The notes below the pieces were generated by a model. It was not told where the DNA came from and searched no databases. It saw nothing but the letters and a program-made list of their open reading frames with translations. A stretch of 7,161 bases of DNA from assembly GCA_017547975.1 (NCBI GenBank), contig JAFYNU010000198.1:1-7161 (forward strand), in the 5' to 3' direction. The position numbers and the translations under genes were made by a program. Of this stretch, positions 1 to 7,161 are shown piece by piece. Position 1 is the stretch's first letter; each line of letters starts with the position of its first letter. The DNA is from Clostridia bacterium (GTDB lineage: Bacteria > Bacillota > Clostridia > Oscillospirales > QAMX01).

Positions 1-37
1 ACTTGCCTCATTCCCCATGCCGCAAATGTCACAGGGC

Positions 38-63
38 GGGCCGATGTGGGCATCGGCCCCTAC
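38..63 (-). repeat. Short GC-rich palindromic repeat, copy 1 (REP-like)
   Basis: The arms GGGCCGATG (38-46) and CATCGGCCC (51-59) are exact inverted repeats around a 4-base loop. Read on the minus strand the unit begins GTAGGGGC (63-56), the same eight bases that begin copy 2 on the plus strand, so the two units lie head to head 23 bases apart. Units of this look are, from memory, common between genes in Oscillospiraceae; this was not checked. Confidence 0.6.
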
Positions 64-86
64 AGTGCACGGTGCGGTTTTCCATC

Positions 87-113
87 GTAGGGGCGAACTG
101 CGTTCGCCCGTAC
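87..113 (+). repeat. Short GC-rich palindromic repeat, copy 2 (REP-like)
   Basis: GGGCGAAC (91-98) and GTTCGCCC (102-109) are exact inverted arms around TGC, flanked by outer GTA/TAC (87-89/111-113). It shares the GTAGGGGC head with copy 1 in inverted orientation. No coding sequence is evident here, and the region lies between genes. It could also form an RNA hairpin in a transcript entering from the left edge. Confidence 0.6.
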
Positions 114-132
114 CCGGTGCTATAAAATGCAG

Positions 133-160
133 CCACCCCGACACCATGGTGTCGGGGTGG
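133..160. terminator. 28-bp perfect palindrome, probable (bidirectional) terminator
   Basis: CCACCCCGACACCA (133-146) is followed directly by its exact reverse complement (147-160). An RNA copy would form a stem of about 12 bp with a tiny CATG loop. It lies 10 bases beyond the stop codon of the minus-strand metallopeptidase gene. On the plus strand it is followed by TGATTTTGATTT, and on the minus strand by CTGCATTTTATA, so neither side has a clean U tract. Position and stem strength support a terminator for the minus operon, perhaps also for a plus-strand gene left of the window. Confidence 0.6.
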
Positions 161-170
161 TGATTTTGAT

Positions 171-632
171 TTACAGCGGTTTGAGACCATCGTACAGGTC
201 GTTGAAGGATTTCATGGTTCTGCATCTGCCGTAGGAAAGGGATTTGTCATCCCCCTGGTAGAGCAGAAAGCACTTGGTCATTTCCTCCACCGTTTGCTCC
301 AGCATGGTCATGAATTGGGTGTAGATGGTGTTATACTCCGGGGTGTCCGGCTGATAATGGCCGTCAATCAAACCCTCGGTCAGCTGATCCAGGGGATATA
401 GCTTCAAATGCAAGAGCTCGTGGATGATGACCTCCTCCACGTTCTCCTGTTTGGGATTTTTGGCGTTGAGCATCAGAATGGCCTTGCGGTCATCGGGGTC
501 CACCTTGAAATCGCCGGTTTTCCAAAAGGTTTCGTCATCAATGAGCTCCAGCTTCACGTCCCATGCGTTCTGCAACCGCAGGATCCCCATCCACTTTTCA
601 AACAGGGGAAGCACCGAGTCGTAGGTTAACAT
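171..632 (-). CDS. Small HExxH zinc metallopeptidase-like protein
   Basis: This is a 153-residue soluble protein with no signal peptide or membrane segment. Residues 69-78 hold IIHELLHLKL, a clear HExxH zincin motif (H71, E72, H75), so zinc binding and perhaps peptidase activity are likely. The third ligand is not certain; a glutamate in the downstream helix LEQTVEEMTK (111-120) is a candidate, as in gluzincins. The region before the motif (W24 to N56) looks like the strand-rich edge that precedes the motif helix in small SprT-like or phage/clostridial putative metallopeptidases, but I cannot name the family securely. The start is supported by AAGGAG six bases upstream, which overlaps the stop codon of the phosphodiesterase gene (TAAGGAG). 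That arrangement implies one transcript and likely translational coupling. The substrate is unknown. Confidence 0.82.
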   Translation of the reverse strand: MLTYDSVLPLFEKWMGILRLQNAWDVKLELIDDETFWKTGDFKVDPDDRKAILMLNAKNPKQENVEEVIIHELLHLKLYPLDQLTEGLIDGHYQPDTPEYNTIYTQFMTMLEQTVEEMTKCFLLYQGDDKSLSYGRCRTMKSFNDLYDGLKPL

Positions 633-642
633 GATGGGCTCC

Positions 643-1428
643 TTAAAGGGCCGGGTTCAAGACCTTGCCGATCCATTCCCGGTCGGGGGCAATCCCCAAA
701 AGGGTGGCGATGGTGGGGGCGATGTCCATAATGCTGACACCTTCCCCAAGGTCCCGGCCGTCGGCATAGCCTTCGCCCCGGATGACCACCGGAATGGTCA
801 TATCCTCGGGAATGTCCTCCCCGTGGCTGCGGTCGTGGCCGCCGTGATCGGCGGTGAGGATGACGGTATAATTTTCCGGCAGGGCTTCGATCAGCTTTTT
901 GGTGCAGGAAATGGCCTTGCTCACCGAACCCATGTAGGTTTCGCTCATCCAACCCACGTCGTGACCGCCAACCTCGTCGGTTTCACCCAGGTAGATGAAG
1001 GTGAAGTCGGGTTCCTCCGAGAGAATGTAATCGATGGCGGCGTTGGTGATGGCAGTATCGGTGTCACGGCGCTTGTGCTGGTTGATCAGCAGAGAATAGT
1101 GGAGCTCGTCGGGGCGGCTCAGGTCCCGCAGTTCTTCCCAGGTGATGAAAAAGGCACACTTTTTCCCGGCATTATCCAGCTTGTTGCAGAGACCCTTCAC
1201 CGGGCGAACCTGGGGGGTGTAAAGGTTGGAGGTAATGCCGTGGCGGCCCGGTTCCACACTGTGGAAAAGCGACATGTGGCAGGGTAGGGTGCAGCTGGGC
1301 ATCACCGTCCGGGCGGAGAGGGTGTAGGCCGAACCGGCAAGCAGTTCGGGAACGTAGGGGTTGCCACATCCGGTGAGTCCGTCGGGGCGCATGCCGTCCA
1401 CCAGAACCAAAACGATTTTACGATCCAT
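643..1428 (-). CDS. Type I phosphodiesterase / nucleotide pyrophosphatase-like hydrolase (alkaline phosphatase superfamily)
   Basis: This 261-residue protein matches the two-metal alkaline phosphatase fold. The N-terminal VLVDGMR gives metal ligand D11. PSCTLPCHMS (44-53) gives the threonine nucleophile T47, followed by EPGRHGI. GETDEVGGHDVG (149-160) gives D151 and H156. TADHGGHDRSHG (192-203) gives D194, H195 and probably H202. The end, MDIAPTIATLLGI, is typical of the superfamily. The threonine nucleophile points to diesterase/pyrophosphatase chemistry rather than a sulfatase. At about 260 residues it is a compact form without extra domains. There is no signal peptide, so it acts in the cytoplasm, and its substrate cannot be told. 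The start is set by AAGGAG eight bases upstream. It is the first gene of a minus-strand operon with the metallopeptidase-like gene 10 bases downstream, and is transcribed divergently from the oxidoreductase operon. Confidence 0.88.
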   Translation of the reverse strand: MDRKIVLVLVDGMRPDGLTGCGNPYVPELLAGSAYTLSARTVMPSCTLPCHMSLFHSVEPGRHGITSNLYTPQVRPVKGLCNKLDNAGKKCAFFITWEELRDLSRPDELHYSLLINQHKRRDTDTAITNAAIDYILSEEPDFTFIYLGETDEVGGHDVGWMSETYMGSVSKAISCTKKLIEALPENYTVILTADHGGHDRSHGEDIPEDMTIPVVIRGEGYADGRDLGEGVSIMDIAPTIATLLGIAPDREWIGKVLNPAL

Positions 1429-1470
1429 AAGGGAATCTCCTTACAATTTCTTTGGGTTAAATGGAAAAAT

Positions 1471-1497
1471 CCACTTTCCTATATTATAGAGAAGTGG
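1471..1497. promoter_or_regulatory. 27-bp near-palindrome, candidate operator shared by the divergent promoters
   Basis: CCACTT (1471-1476) mirrors AAGTGG (1492-1497), and CTATA (1479-1483) mirrors TATAG (1485-1489). In all, 11 of 13 positions pair about a centre at 1484. It covers the -10 box of the minus promoter and touches the -10 box of the plus promoter, where a bound dimeric repressor would block both. No regulator gene is in the window. Part of the symmetry comes from the AT-rich -10 itself, but the outer CCACTT/AAGTGG arms do not. Confidence 0.5.
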
Positions 1498-1503
1498 TAT
1501 AAT
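1475..1503 (+). promoter_or_regulatory. Extended -10 promoter of the oxidoreductase-fumC-malic enzyme operon
   Basis: TATAAT at 1498-1503 is perfect and is preceded by TGG (1495-1497), an extended -10 (TGn) element. The -35 position at 17-base spacing (1475-1480, TTTCCT) matches TTGACA poorly, so recognition probably depends on the extended -10. Initiation would be near 1510. The box overlaps the spacer of the minus-strand promoter, so the two polymerases cannot bind together. Confidence 0.72.
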
Positions 1504-1511
1504 GTTGTCAA
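1483..1511 (-). promoter_or_regulatory. Consensus sigma-A promoter of the phosphodiesterase operon
   Basis: On the minus strand TTGACA (1511-1506) and TATAAT (1488-1483) are both perfect consensus and are separated by exactly 17 bases. Transcription should begin near 1476, leaving a leader of about 48 bases before the start codon at 1428. Its -10 box sits at the centre of the 27-bp near-palindrome. Confidence 0.9.
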
Positions 1512-1527
1512 GTAACCCGGAGGGTGA

Positions 1528-1554
1528 ATGCCGGGAAGAAGAAAGGAATCTTAA
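1528..1554 (+). other. Possible 8-codon leader ORF in the fusion-gene leader
   Basis: ATG at 1528 opens MPGRRKES and stops at TAA (1552-1554), one base before the start codon of the fusion gene. GGAGGG (1519-1524) precedes it, but only three bases away, closer than is usual. The ORF runs through the RBS of the main gene. CCCGG (1516-1520) can pair with CCGGG (1531-1535), placing the GGAGGG partly in a loop. This may be chance, or a translational coupling device. Confidence 0.2.
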
Positions 1555-1555
1555 T

Positions 1556-3415
1556 ATGGCACAGTTGAAAATGTACTGGTTCGCAGGTACTCCCATTGCC
1601 GAAGTGACCATCCCCGAAGGATATTCCGTTTCCAACTACAAAACCGAAGAGGACAAGCTCGCCTGGTGCGAGTGCTGCCGCAACGGCCTCATCGCCGATG
1701 ATGCCGGGGTGGAAGCCTTCGACAACTGCATTACCAATCGTAAGGATATCAATCTGACCGAGGACGTGTTCTTCCTGGACTACAACGGGGAACACGTGGG
1801 TACCGTCACCGCCTTCGTTATGGAAGGCAACGTGGGTGATATGCACATGGTGGGTATCCGTACCGATCACCGGGGGAAGGGCCTGGCCAAGGTCCTGGGT
1901 TATCTGACCCTGACTCACCTGAGAGCCAAGGGGGTCAGCCGTATTGAACTGACCACCGATGAATGGCGTGTCAGCGCCGTGAAGAGCTATCTCACCGCCG
2001 GATTCCGTCCGGTGGAATACGATCTTGGTATGCAGGACCGTTGGGAAGCCATGCTGGAAACCCTGAAGGTGGATCAGACCGAAATGTATTACGAGGACGG
2101 TACCCTCTATCACACCATTTACCGCAAGGGTCTTGCCAAAAAGGTGAAGATCGGTGTTCTGGGTGCCGGTCGCGGCCGCACCATGATGAGCTACTGTGTT
2201 TCCGCAGGGAATGCCGAACTGGTGGCCATTTGTGACAAAAATGAAAAATTGCTCCAGGAAGCCAATGAAGAATACGGCCAGGGCAAGGTGACTTGCTACA
2301 CCGACTTTGATGAATTCTTGAAGCACGATATGGATTGCGTCGTACTGGCAAACTATGCCAATGCCCACGCTCCCTTTGCGGTTCGCTGCCTGGAAGCCGG
2401 CAAGAACGTCCTGAGCGAAGTTCTCCCGGTACAGACGATGAAGGAAGCGGTGGAATTGATCGAAGCGGTGGAACGTACCGGTAAGATCTATGCTTATGCC
2501 GAAAACTATTGCTACATGGGTGCACCCCGGAAAATGTACGACCTCTTCCGCAAGGGTGCTTTGGGCGAATTTGAATACGGTGAAGGGGAATACATGCACA
2601 ACTGCGAACACGGTTGGCATGGCCTCACAAACTGCAGTCCCAAGCATTGGCGCAACACCATGTCCGCCTTCTATTACTGCACCCACTCCCTTGGTCCCCT
2701 GGTACATATTGCCGGCAGCCGCCCGGTTTCTGTGGTTGGCATCGAAGGCCCCTTCAACGCCCGTATGGCCCGTATGGGTGCTATGGCCGGTGCCTTCGGG
2801 GTGGAAATGGTTACCCTGGAAAACGGCGCCGTCCTCAAGAGCCTCCACGGTGTAGGCCCCTCCAAGAACTCGGTATGGTACTCCATCTACGGCTCCAAGG
2901 GCCGCATGGAATCGGCCCGTGAGGATGCGGAAAACGGCGGTACCGACAAGCTCTACGTCAACTGCGATGCCGGAGAAGGGGACAACAAGTCGGAAGTGGT
3001 GGATACCAGCACCCGGGACGGCCTGAGCGATGCGGCGGATGCATCCGGCCACGGCGGAAGCGACTACTACGTCATGCACAACCTGGTGGAAAAGCTCCGG
3101 GGCAACCGCAACGCGGTGATCGTGGACGTGTACGAAGCCATGGATATGTTCCTGCCGGGCTACTTCGCCCTTATCAGTGCCATCAAAGGCGGCGTAACGG
3201 TGGAAATTCCCAACCTGCGTGATCCTGCAGTTCGGGATGCCTGGCGCAACAATACCGCCTGCACCGATCCCGACGTAGCCGGGGATATGCTCCTGCCCAG
3301 CCTTTCCACCGGTACCCCGGAAATTCCTGAATCCACCTACGAAGCCCTGAAGCGCTATCCCTACGACAAGAGCATTGACGTGGATACCCGCGCCGAGCTT
3401 GGCATTGAACTTTAA
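1556..3415 (+). CDS. GNAT acetyltransferase-Gfo/Idh/MocA oxidoreductase fusion protein
   Basis: This 619-residue protein has two enzyme domains. Residues about 8-170 are a GNAT N-acetyltransferase: RGKGLA (106-111) is the acetyl-CoA pyrophosphate loop and SYLTAGF (144-150) is the later GNAT helix-strand motif. Residues about 197-560 are a Gfo/Idh/MocA oxidoreductase: KIGVLGAGRGRT (198-209) is the NAD(P)-binding Rossmann loop, with D227 at the end of the second strand. The usual EKP motif is replaced by EVLP (288-291), so its lysine is absent; AENYCYM (315-321) follows. The later THSLGP (376-381) and GHGGSDY (498-504) resemble, from memory, GH109-type NAD-dependent glycosidases. The substrate is unknown; an amino sugar is a guess. 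I chose the ATG at 1556, which has AAAGGA eight bases upstream. The in-frame ATG at 1502 lies inside the -10 box, before the likely transcript start, and has no RBS. It is the first gene of the operon with fumC 20 bases downstream. Confidence 0.88.
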   Translation: MAQLKMYWFAGTPIAEVTIPEGYSVSNYKTEEDKLAWCECCRNGLIADDAGVEAFDNCITNRKDINLTEDVFFLDYNGEHVGTVTAFVMEGNVGDMHMVGIRTDHRGKGLAKVLGYLTLTHLRAKGVSRIELTTDEWRVSAVKSYLTAGFRPVEYDLGMQDRWEAMLETLKVDQTEMYYEDGTLYHTIYRKGLAKKVKIGVLGAGRGRTMMSYCVSAGNAELVAICDKNEKLLQEANEEYGQGKVTCYTDFDEFLKHDMDCVVLANYANAHAPFAVRCLEAGKNVLSEVLPVQTMKEAVELIEAVERTGKIYAYAENYCYMGAPRKMYDLFRKGALGEFEYGEGEYMHNCEHGWHGLTNCSPKHWRNTMSAFYYCTHSLGPLVHIAGSRPVSVVGIEGPFNARMARMGAMAGAFGVEMVTLENGAVLKSLHGVGPSKNSVWYSIYGSKGRMESAREDAENGGTDKLYVNCDAGEGDNKSEVVDTSTRDGLSDAADASGHGGSDYYVMHNLVEKLRGNRNAVIVDVYEAMDMFLPGYFALISAIKGGVTVEIPNLRDPAVRDAWRNNTACTDPDVAGDMLLPSLSTGTPEIPESTYEALKRYPYDKSIDVDTRAELGIEL

Positions 3416-3435
3416 GATATTACGGAGAAAAATCC

Positions 3436-4800
<1,365 letters not shown>

Positions 4801-4810
4801 GGAGAACCCT

Positions 4811-5980
<1,170 letters not shown>

Positions 5981-5996
5981 AGAAAATGAGAACGTC

Positions 5997-6029
5997 AAAA
6001 GAGGTTTGCAGGCTTGCAAACCTCTTTTT
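5997..6029 (+). terminator. Rho-independent terminator after malic enzyme
   Basis: GAGGTTTGCA (6001-6010) and TGCAAACCTC (6015-6024) form a perfect 10-bp stem around GGCT. AAAA (5997-6000) extends the stem against the following TTTTT (6025-6029), which is the U tract. It begins 17 bases after the malic enzyme stop codon and separates this operon from the lipoprotein gene. The A tract on the other side could also serve minus-strand transcripts. Confidence 0.93.
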
Positions 6030-6050
6030 GCCATTTATTTAACCCAAATA

Positions 6051-6079
6051 TTGACAGAAGGAAAAACTTGTGCTATCAT
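6051..6079 (+). promoter_or_regulatory. Sigma-A promoter of the lipoprotein gene
   Basis: TTGACA (6051-6056) is a perfect -35. After 17 bases comes TATCAT (6074-6079, five of six matches), preceded by TGC, an extended -10. Initiation near 6086 gives a leader of about 58 bases before the ATG at 6144. The leader holds a weak GGGG/CCCC hairpin (6097-6100/6108-6111). The 12 bases at 6037-6048, just upstream, recur at 1451-1462 in the other control region. Confidence 0.88.
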
Positions 6080-6143
6080 GGAACCAAGAGTATTATGGGG
6101 TGGTTTGCCCCGAAAAAGAAACAATTATGAAAGGAGAAGGAAA

Positions 6144-7161
6144 ATGGGAAAAGGACGATGGCTCGTCTGGCTGCTACTTTTGGTGATGACCTTTGCGGGT
6201 TGCGGCACCGAAGCCGAGGTGGTTACAAGTGAGATCACATTTGAAGAGGAAAGCGAGAGCGAACCCGAAAGCGAAGTGGTGGAGGTTGAAAGCGAAACGT
6301 GGCAGGCAATGCACGCAAAAGAACCGGTTTCTTATACTGCGGAAAGCTACATGGAAATGCGCGGAAATATTGACTATAAAACCACTATGGTTCCGTTTTT
6401 GATTACCGCAAAGGATGATTTGGAGACTCCTTCCTTTGTAACCGATGATTTTTCCCTGCTTGCATCCGAGCATTGGGGAAAGGAGTCCTATGATGGGTGT
6501 AAGGTTACCTATCGGGCATTATGCGAAGCACGTTATGATGATACGTTTTTTGAAACACACGACCTGTTATTGCTTCCTAATGCGACCCCAACTTTAAGCC
6601 CGCATCCAACCATCGGAAATTTTCAGTATGACCCCATTGCCAAACGGTATGAGCTGTATGTGCATAGCAATGATACCGGTTTTGCCTCCGATGCGGTTGG
6701 GGAGTTTCTGCATATTATTGAAATTGAAAAAGGACTTCTGGATGGAAACCTGGATGAGATTCTTCAGATATCTTGGATACATAGTCGCTTCACGGCATTC
6801 TACTCCGATTACACACCGGATGGAAAAAATGGAGTTATGATTGAATTCTGGTTTGATAATTGGCGCCCTCTCTCGAAAGAGAGGGAAGGGGAGTACGGCC
6901 TTTTCCTGACCGAGGGAGACAAAAGCGTCAAGATCGCGTGGTTCCCGGAGGGATTTCAACCCGAACCGGCGACATACATACAGGAAGATACCCTAACAGA
7001 CGGGAGAAGAGTGAGCATTGGGTATGATGAGGAGGATAACTGGATATGGATTGATTTTCAGGATCCCACCGGGTGCTATGGAGCGGTGAATCGAGGGATG
7101 GGAAGCTATCTTCTGCATGATCTATTGAATGCTAAGCTTGGTCCCCGGGAAGAAGGAGGGA
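6144..7161 (+). CDS. Lipoprotein of unknown function, 3' end outside the window
   Basis: The frame is open from ATG 6144 to the last base (339 codons, no stop). AAAGGAG (6130-6136) seven bases upstream supports the start. Residues 1-19 are a lipoprotein signal: K3 and R5, the hydrophobic stretch LVWLLLLVM, then TFAGC with C20 as the lipidated cysteine. Phenylalanine at -3 is less usual than leucine. After C20 comes an acidic Glu/Ser-rich tether (about residues 23-52), encoded partly by GAAAGCGA repeats. The rest is a soluble extracellular domain rich in Asp, Glu and aromatic residues, for example EFWFDNW and DNWIWIDF. I recognise no catalytic motif or family. Base composition differs from the neighbours: hand counts give 22 G+C in 6361-6420, against 35 in 3661-3720 (fumC) and 41 in 5041-5100 (malic enzyme). 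It has its own promoter and no visible link to the preceding operon. Confidence 0.85.
   Translation, partial: MGKGRWLVWLLLLVMTFAGCGTEAEVVTSEITFEEESESEPESEVVEVESETWQAMHAKEPVSYTAESYMEMRGNIDYKTTMVPFLITAKDDLETPSFVTDDFSLLASEHWGKESYDGCKVTYRALCEARYDDTFFETHDLLLLPNATPTLSPHPTIGNFQYDPIAKRYELYVHSNDTGFASDAVGEFLHIIEIEKGLLDGNLDEILQISWIHSRFTAFYSDYTPDGKNGVMIEFWFDNWRPLSKEREGEYGLFLTEGDKSVKIAWFPEGFQPEPATYIQEDTLTDGRRVSIGYDEEDNWIWIDFQDPTGCYGAVNRGMGSYLLHDLLNAKLGPREEGG
6249..6295 (+). repeat. GAAAGCGA repeats encoding the acidic lipoprotein tether
   Basis: GAAAGCGA occurs exactly at 6249-6256, 6267-6274 and 6288-6295. The copies are 18 and 21 bases apart, both multiples of three, so each encodes Glu-Ser-Glu in frame or a close variant. 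This low-complexity segment could change length by slippage or recombination without breaking the frame. Confidence 0.6.
6866..6885. other. Perfect hairpin inside the lipoprotein gene
   Basis: CCCTCTCT (6866-6873) and AGAGAGGG (6878-6885) are exact inverted arms around CGAA. The structure lies within the open frame (around RPLSKERE) in an otherwise AT-rich gene. It has no U tract, so termination is unlikely. It may be chance, a structure in the mRNA, or the trace of an inserted palindromic element. Confidence 0.5.
7153..7159 (+). promoter_or_regulatory. Possible ribosome binding site of a gene starting beyond the window
   Basis: AAGGAGG lies at the extreme right edge, within the last codons of the lipoprotein frame (Glu-Gly-Gly). 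Elsewhere in this window such a sequence sits 6-8 bases before a start codon. It suggests that the lipoprotein gene ends within a few bases of the edge and overlaps or abuts a following gene. The bases needed to confirm this are not given. Confidence 0.4.

Noticed and set aside
631..1287. 218-residue plus-strand frame opposite the phosphodiesterase
   Set aside because: It is antisense to a gene with all its metal-ligand motifs intact, and no promoter or RBS precedes it.
1429..1555. Possible riboswitch in the divergent leaders
   Set aside because: Both leaders are under about 50 bases, too short for the usual aptamer plus expression platform, and no conserved aptamer core was seen.
1441..1635. 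64-residue minus-strand frame spanning the divergent promoter region
   Set aside because: It starts inside the fusion gene and runs through both promoters; no RBS and no motif.
1508..3079. 523-residue open frame on the minus strand opposite the fusion gene
   Set aside because: It is antisense to a gene with clear GNAT and Rossmann motifs; its composition (many His, Gly, Val, Phe) mirrors the complementary codons and no domain is visible.
6001..6024. Inverted repeat as an insertion-sequence end or attachment site
   Set aside because: The perfect stem directly followed by TTTTT and placed just after a stop codon is fully explained as a Rho-independent terminator.
6097..6111. GGGG/CCCC hairpin in the lipoprotein leader as an attenuator
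   Set aside because: The stem is only four pairs with a seven-base loop and no U tract, so it is too weak to claim.
6127..6186. Short frame from the ATG at 6127, overlapping the lipoprotein start out of frame
   Set aside because: It has no upstream RBS. The AAAGGAG after it belongs to the ATG at 6144, which opens a convincing lipoprotein signal.

Overview
The window reads as a piece of a Gram-positive, fairly GC-rich Clostridia chromosome, most likely from the Oscillospiraceae/Ruminococcaceae gut group. This placement is inferred. It rests on strong AGGAGG-type ribosome binding sites on every gene, near-consensus sigma-A promoters, short leaders, tight operons, a lipoprotein with a Gram-positive style signal, and GTAGGGGC-type palindromic repeats between genes. 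I see no mobile element, CRISPR array, tRNA or rRNA.

Layout. Positions 1-170 hold no gene. They contain two inverted copies of a short palindromic repeat and a 28-bp perfect palindrome that probably terminates transcription. A minus-strand operon follows, read right to left: a cytoplasmic type I phosphodiesterase/alkaline-phosphatase-superfamily hydrolase (1428-643), then a small HExxH metallopeptidase-like protein (632-171). Only 10 bases separate the two genes, and a TAAGGAG joins stop codon and RBS. A short divergent control region (1429-1555) carries a perfect consensus promoter for the minus operon, an overlapping extended -10 promoter for the plus operon, and a 27-bp near-palindrome between them that looks like a shared operator.

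The plus-strand operon has three genes: a GNAT acetyltransferase fused to a Gfo/Idh/MocA oxidoreductase (1556-3415), class II fumarase FumC (3436-4800) and a short malic enzyme (4811-5980). It ends at a clear Rho-independent terminator (5997-6029). FumC and malic enzyme together convert fumarate to malate to pyruvate plus CO2 and reduced NAD(P). The substrate of the fusion protein is unknown, but its C-terminal part carries signatures I associate with the NAD-dependent GH109-like branch of the family.

A separate strong promoter (6051-6079) then drives a lipoprotein gene starting at 6144. It stays open to the end of the window, is clearly richer in A+T than its neighbours, and probably ends just outside, because the last bases look like the RBS of a following gene.

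The most interesting items are the GNAT-oxidoreductase fusion with an altered EKP motif, its operon partnership with two malate enzymes, the shared operator-promoter region, and a 12-bp sequence found in both main control regions. None of these proves a new system.
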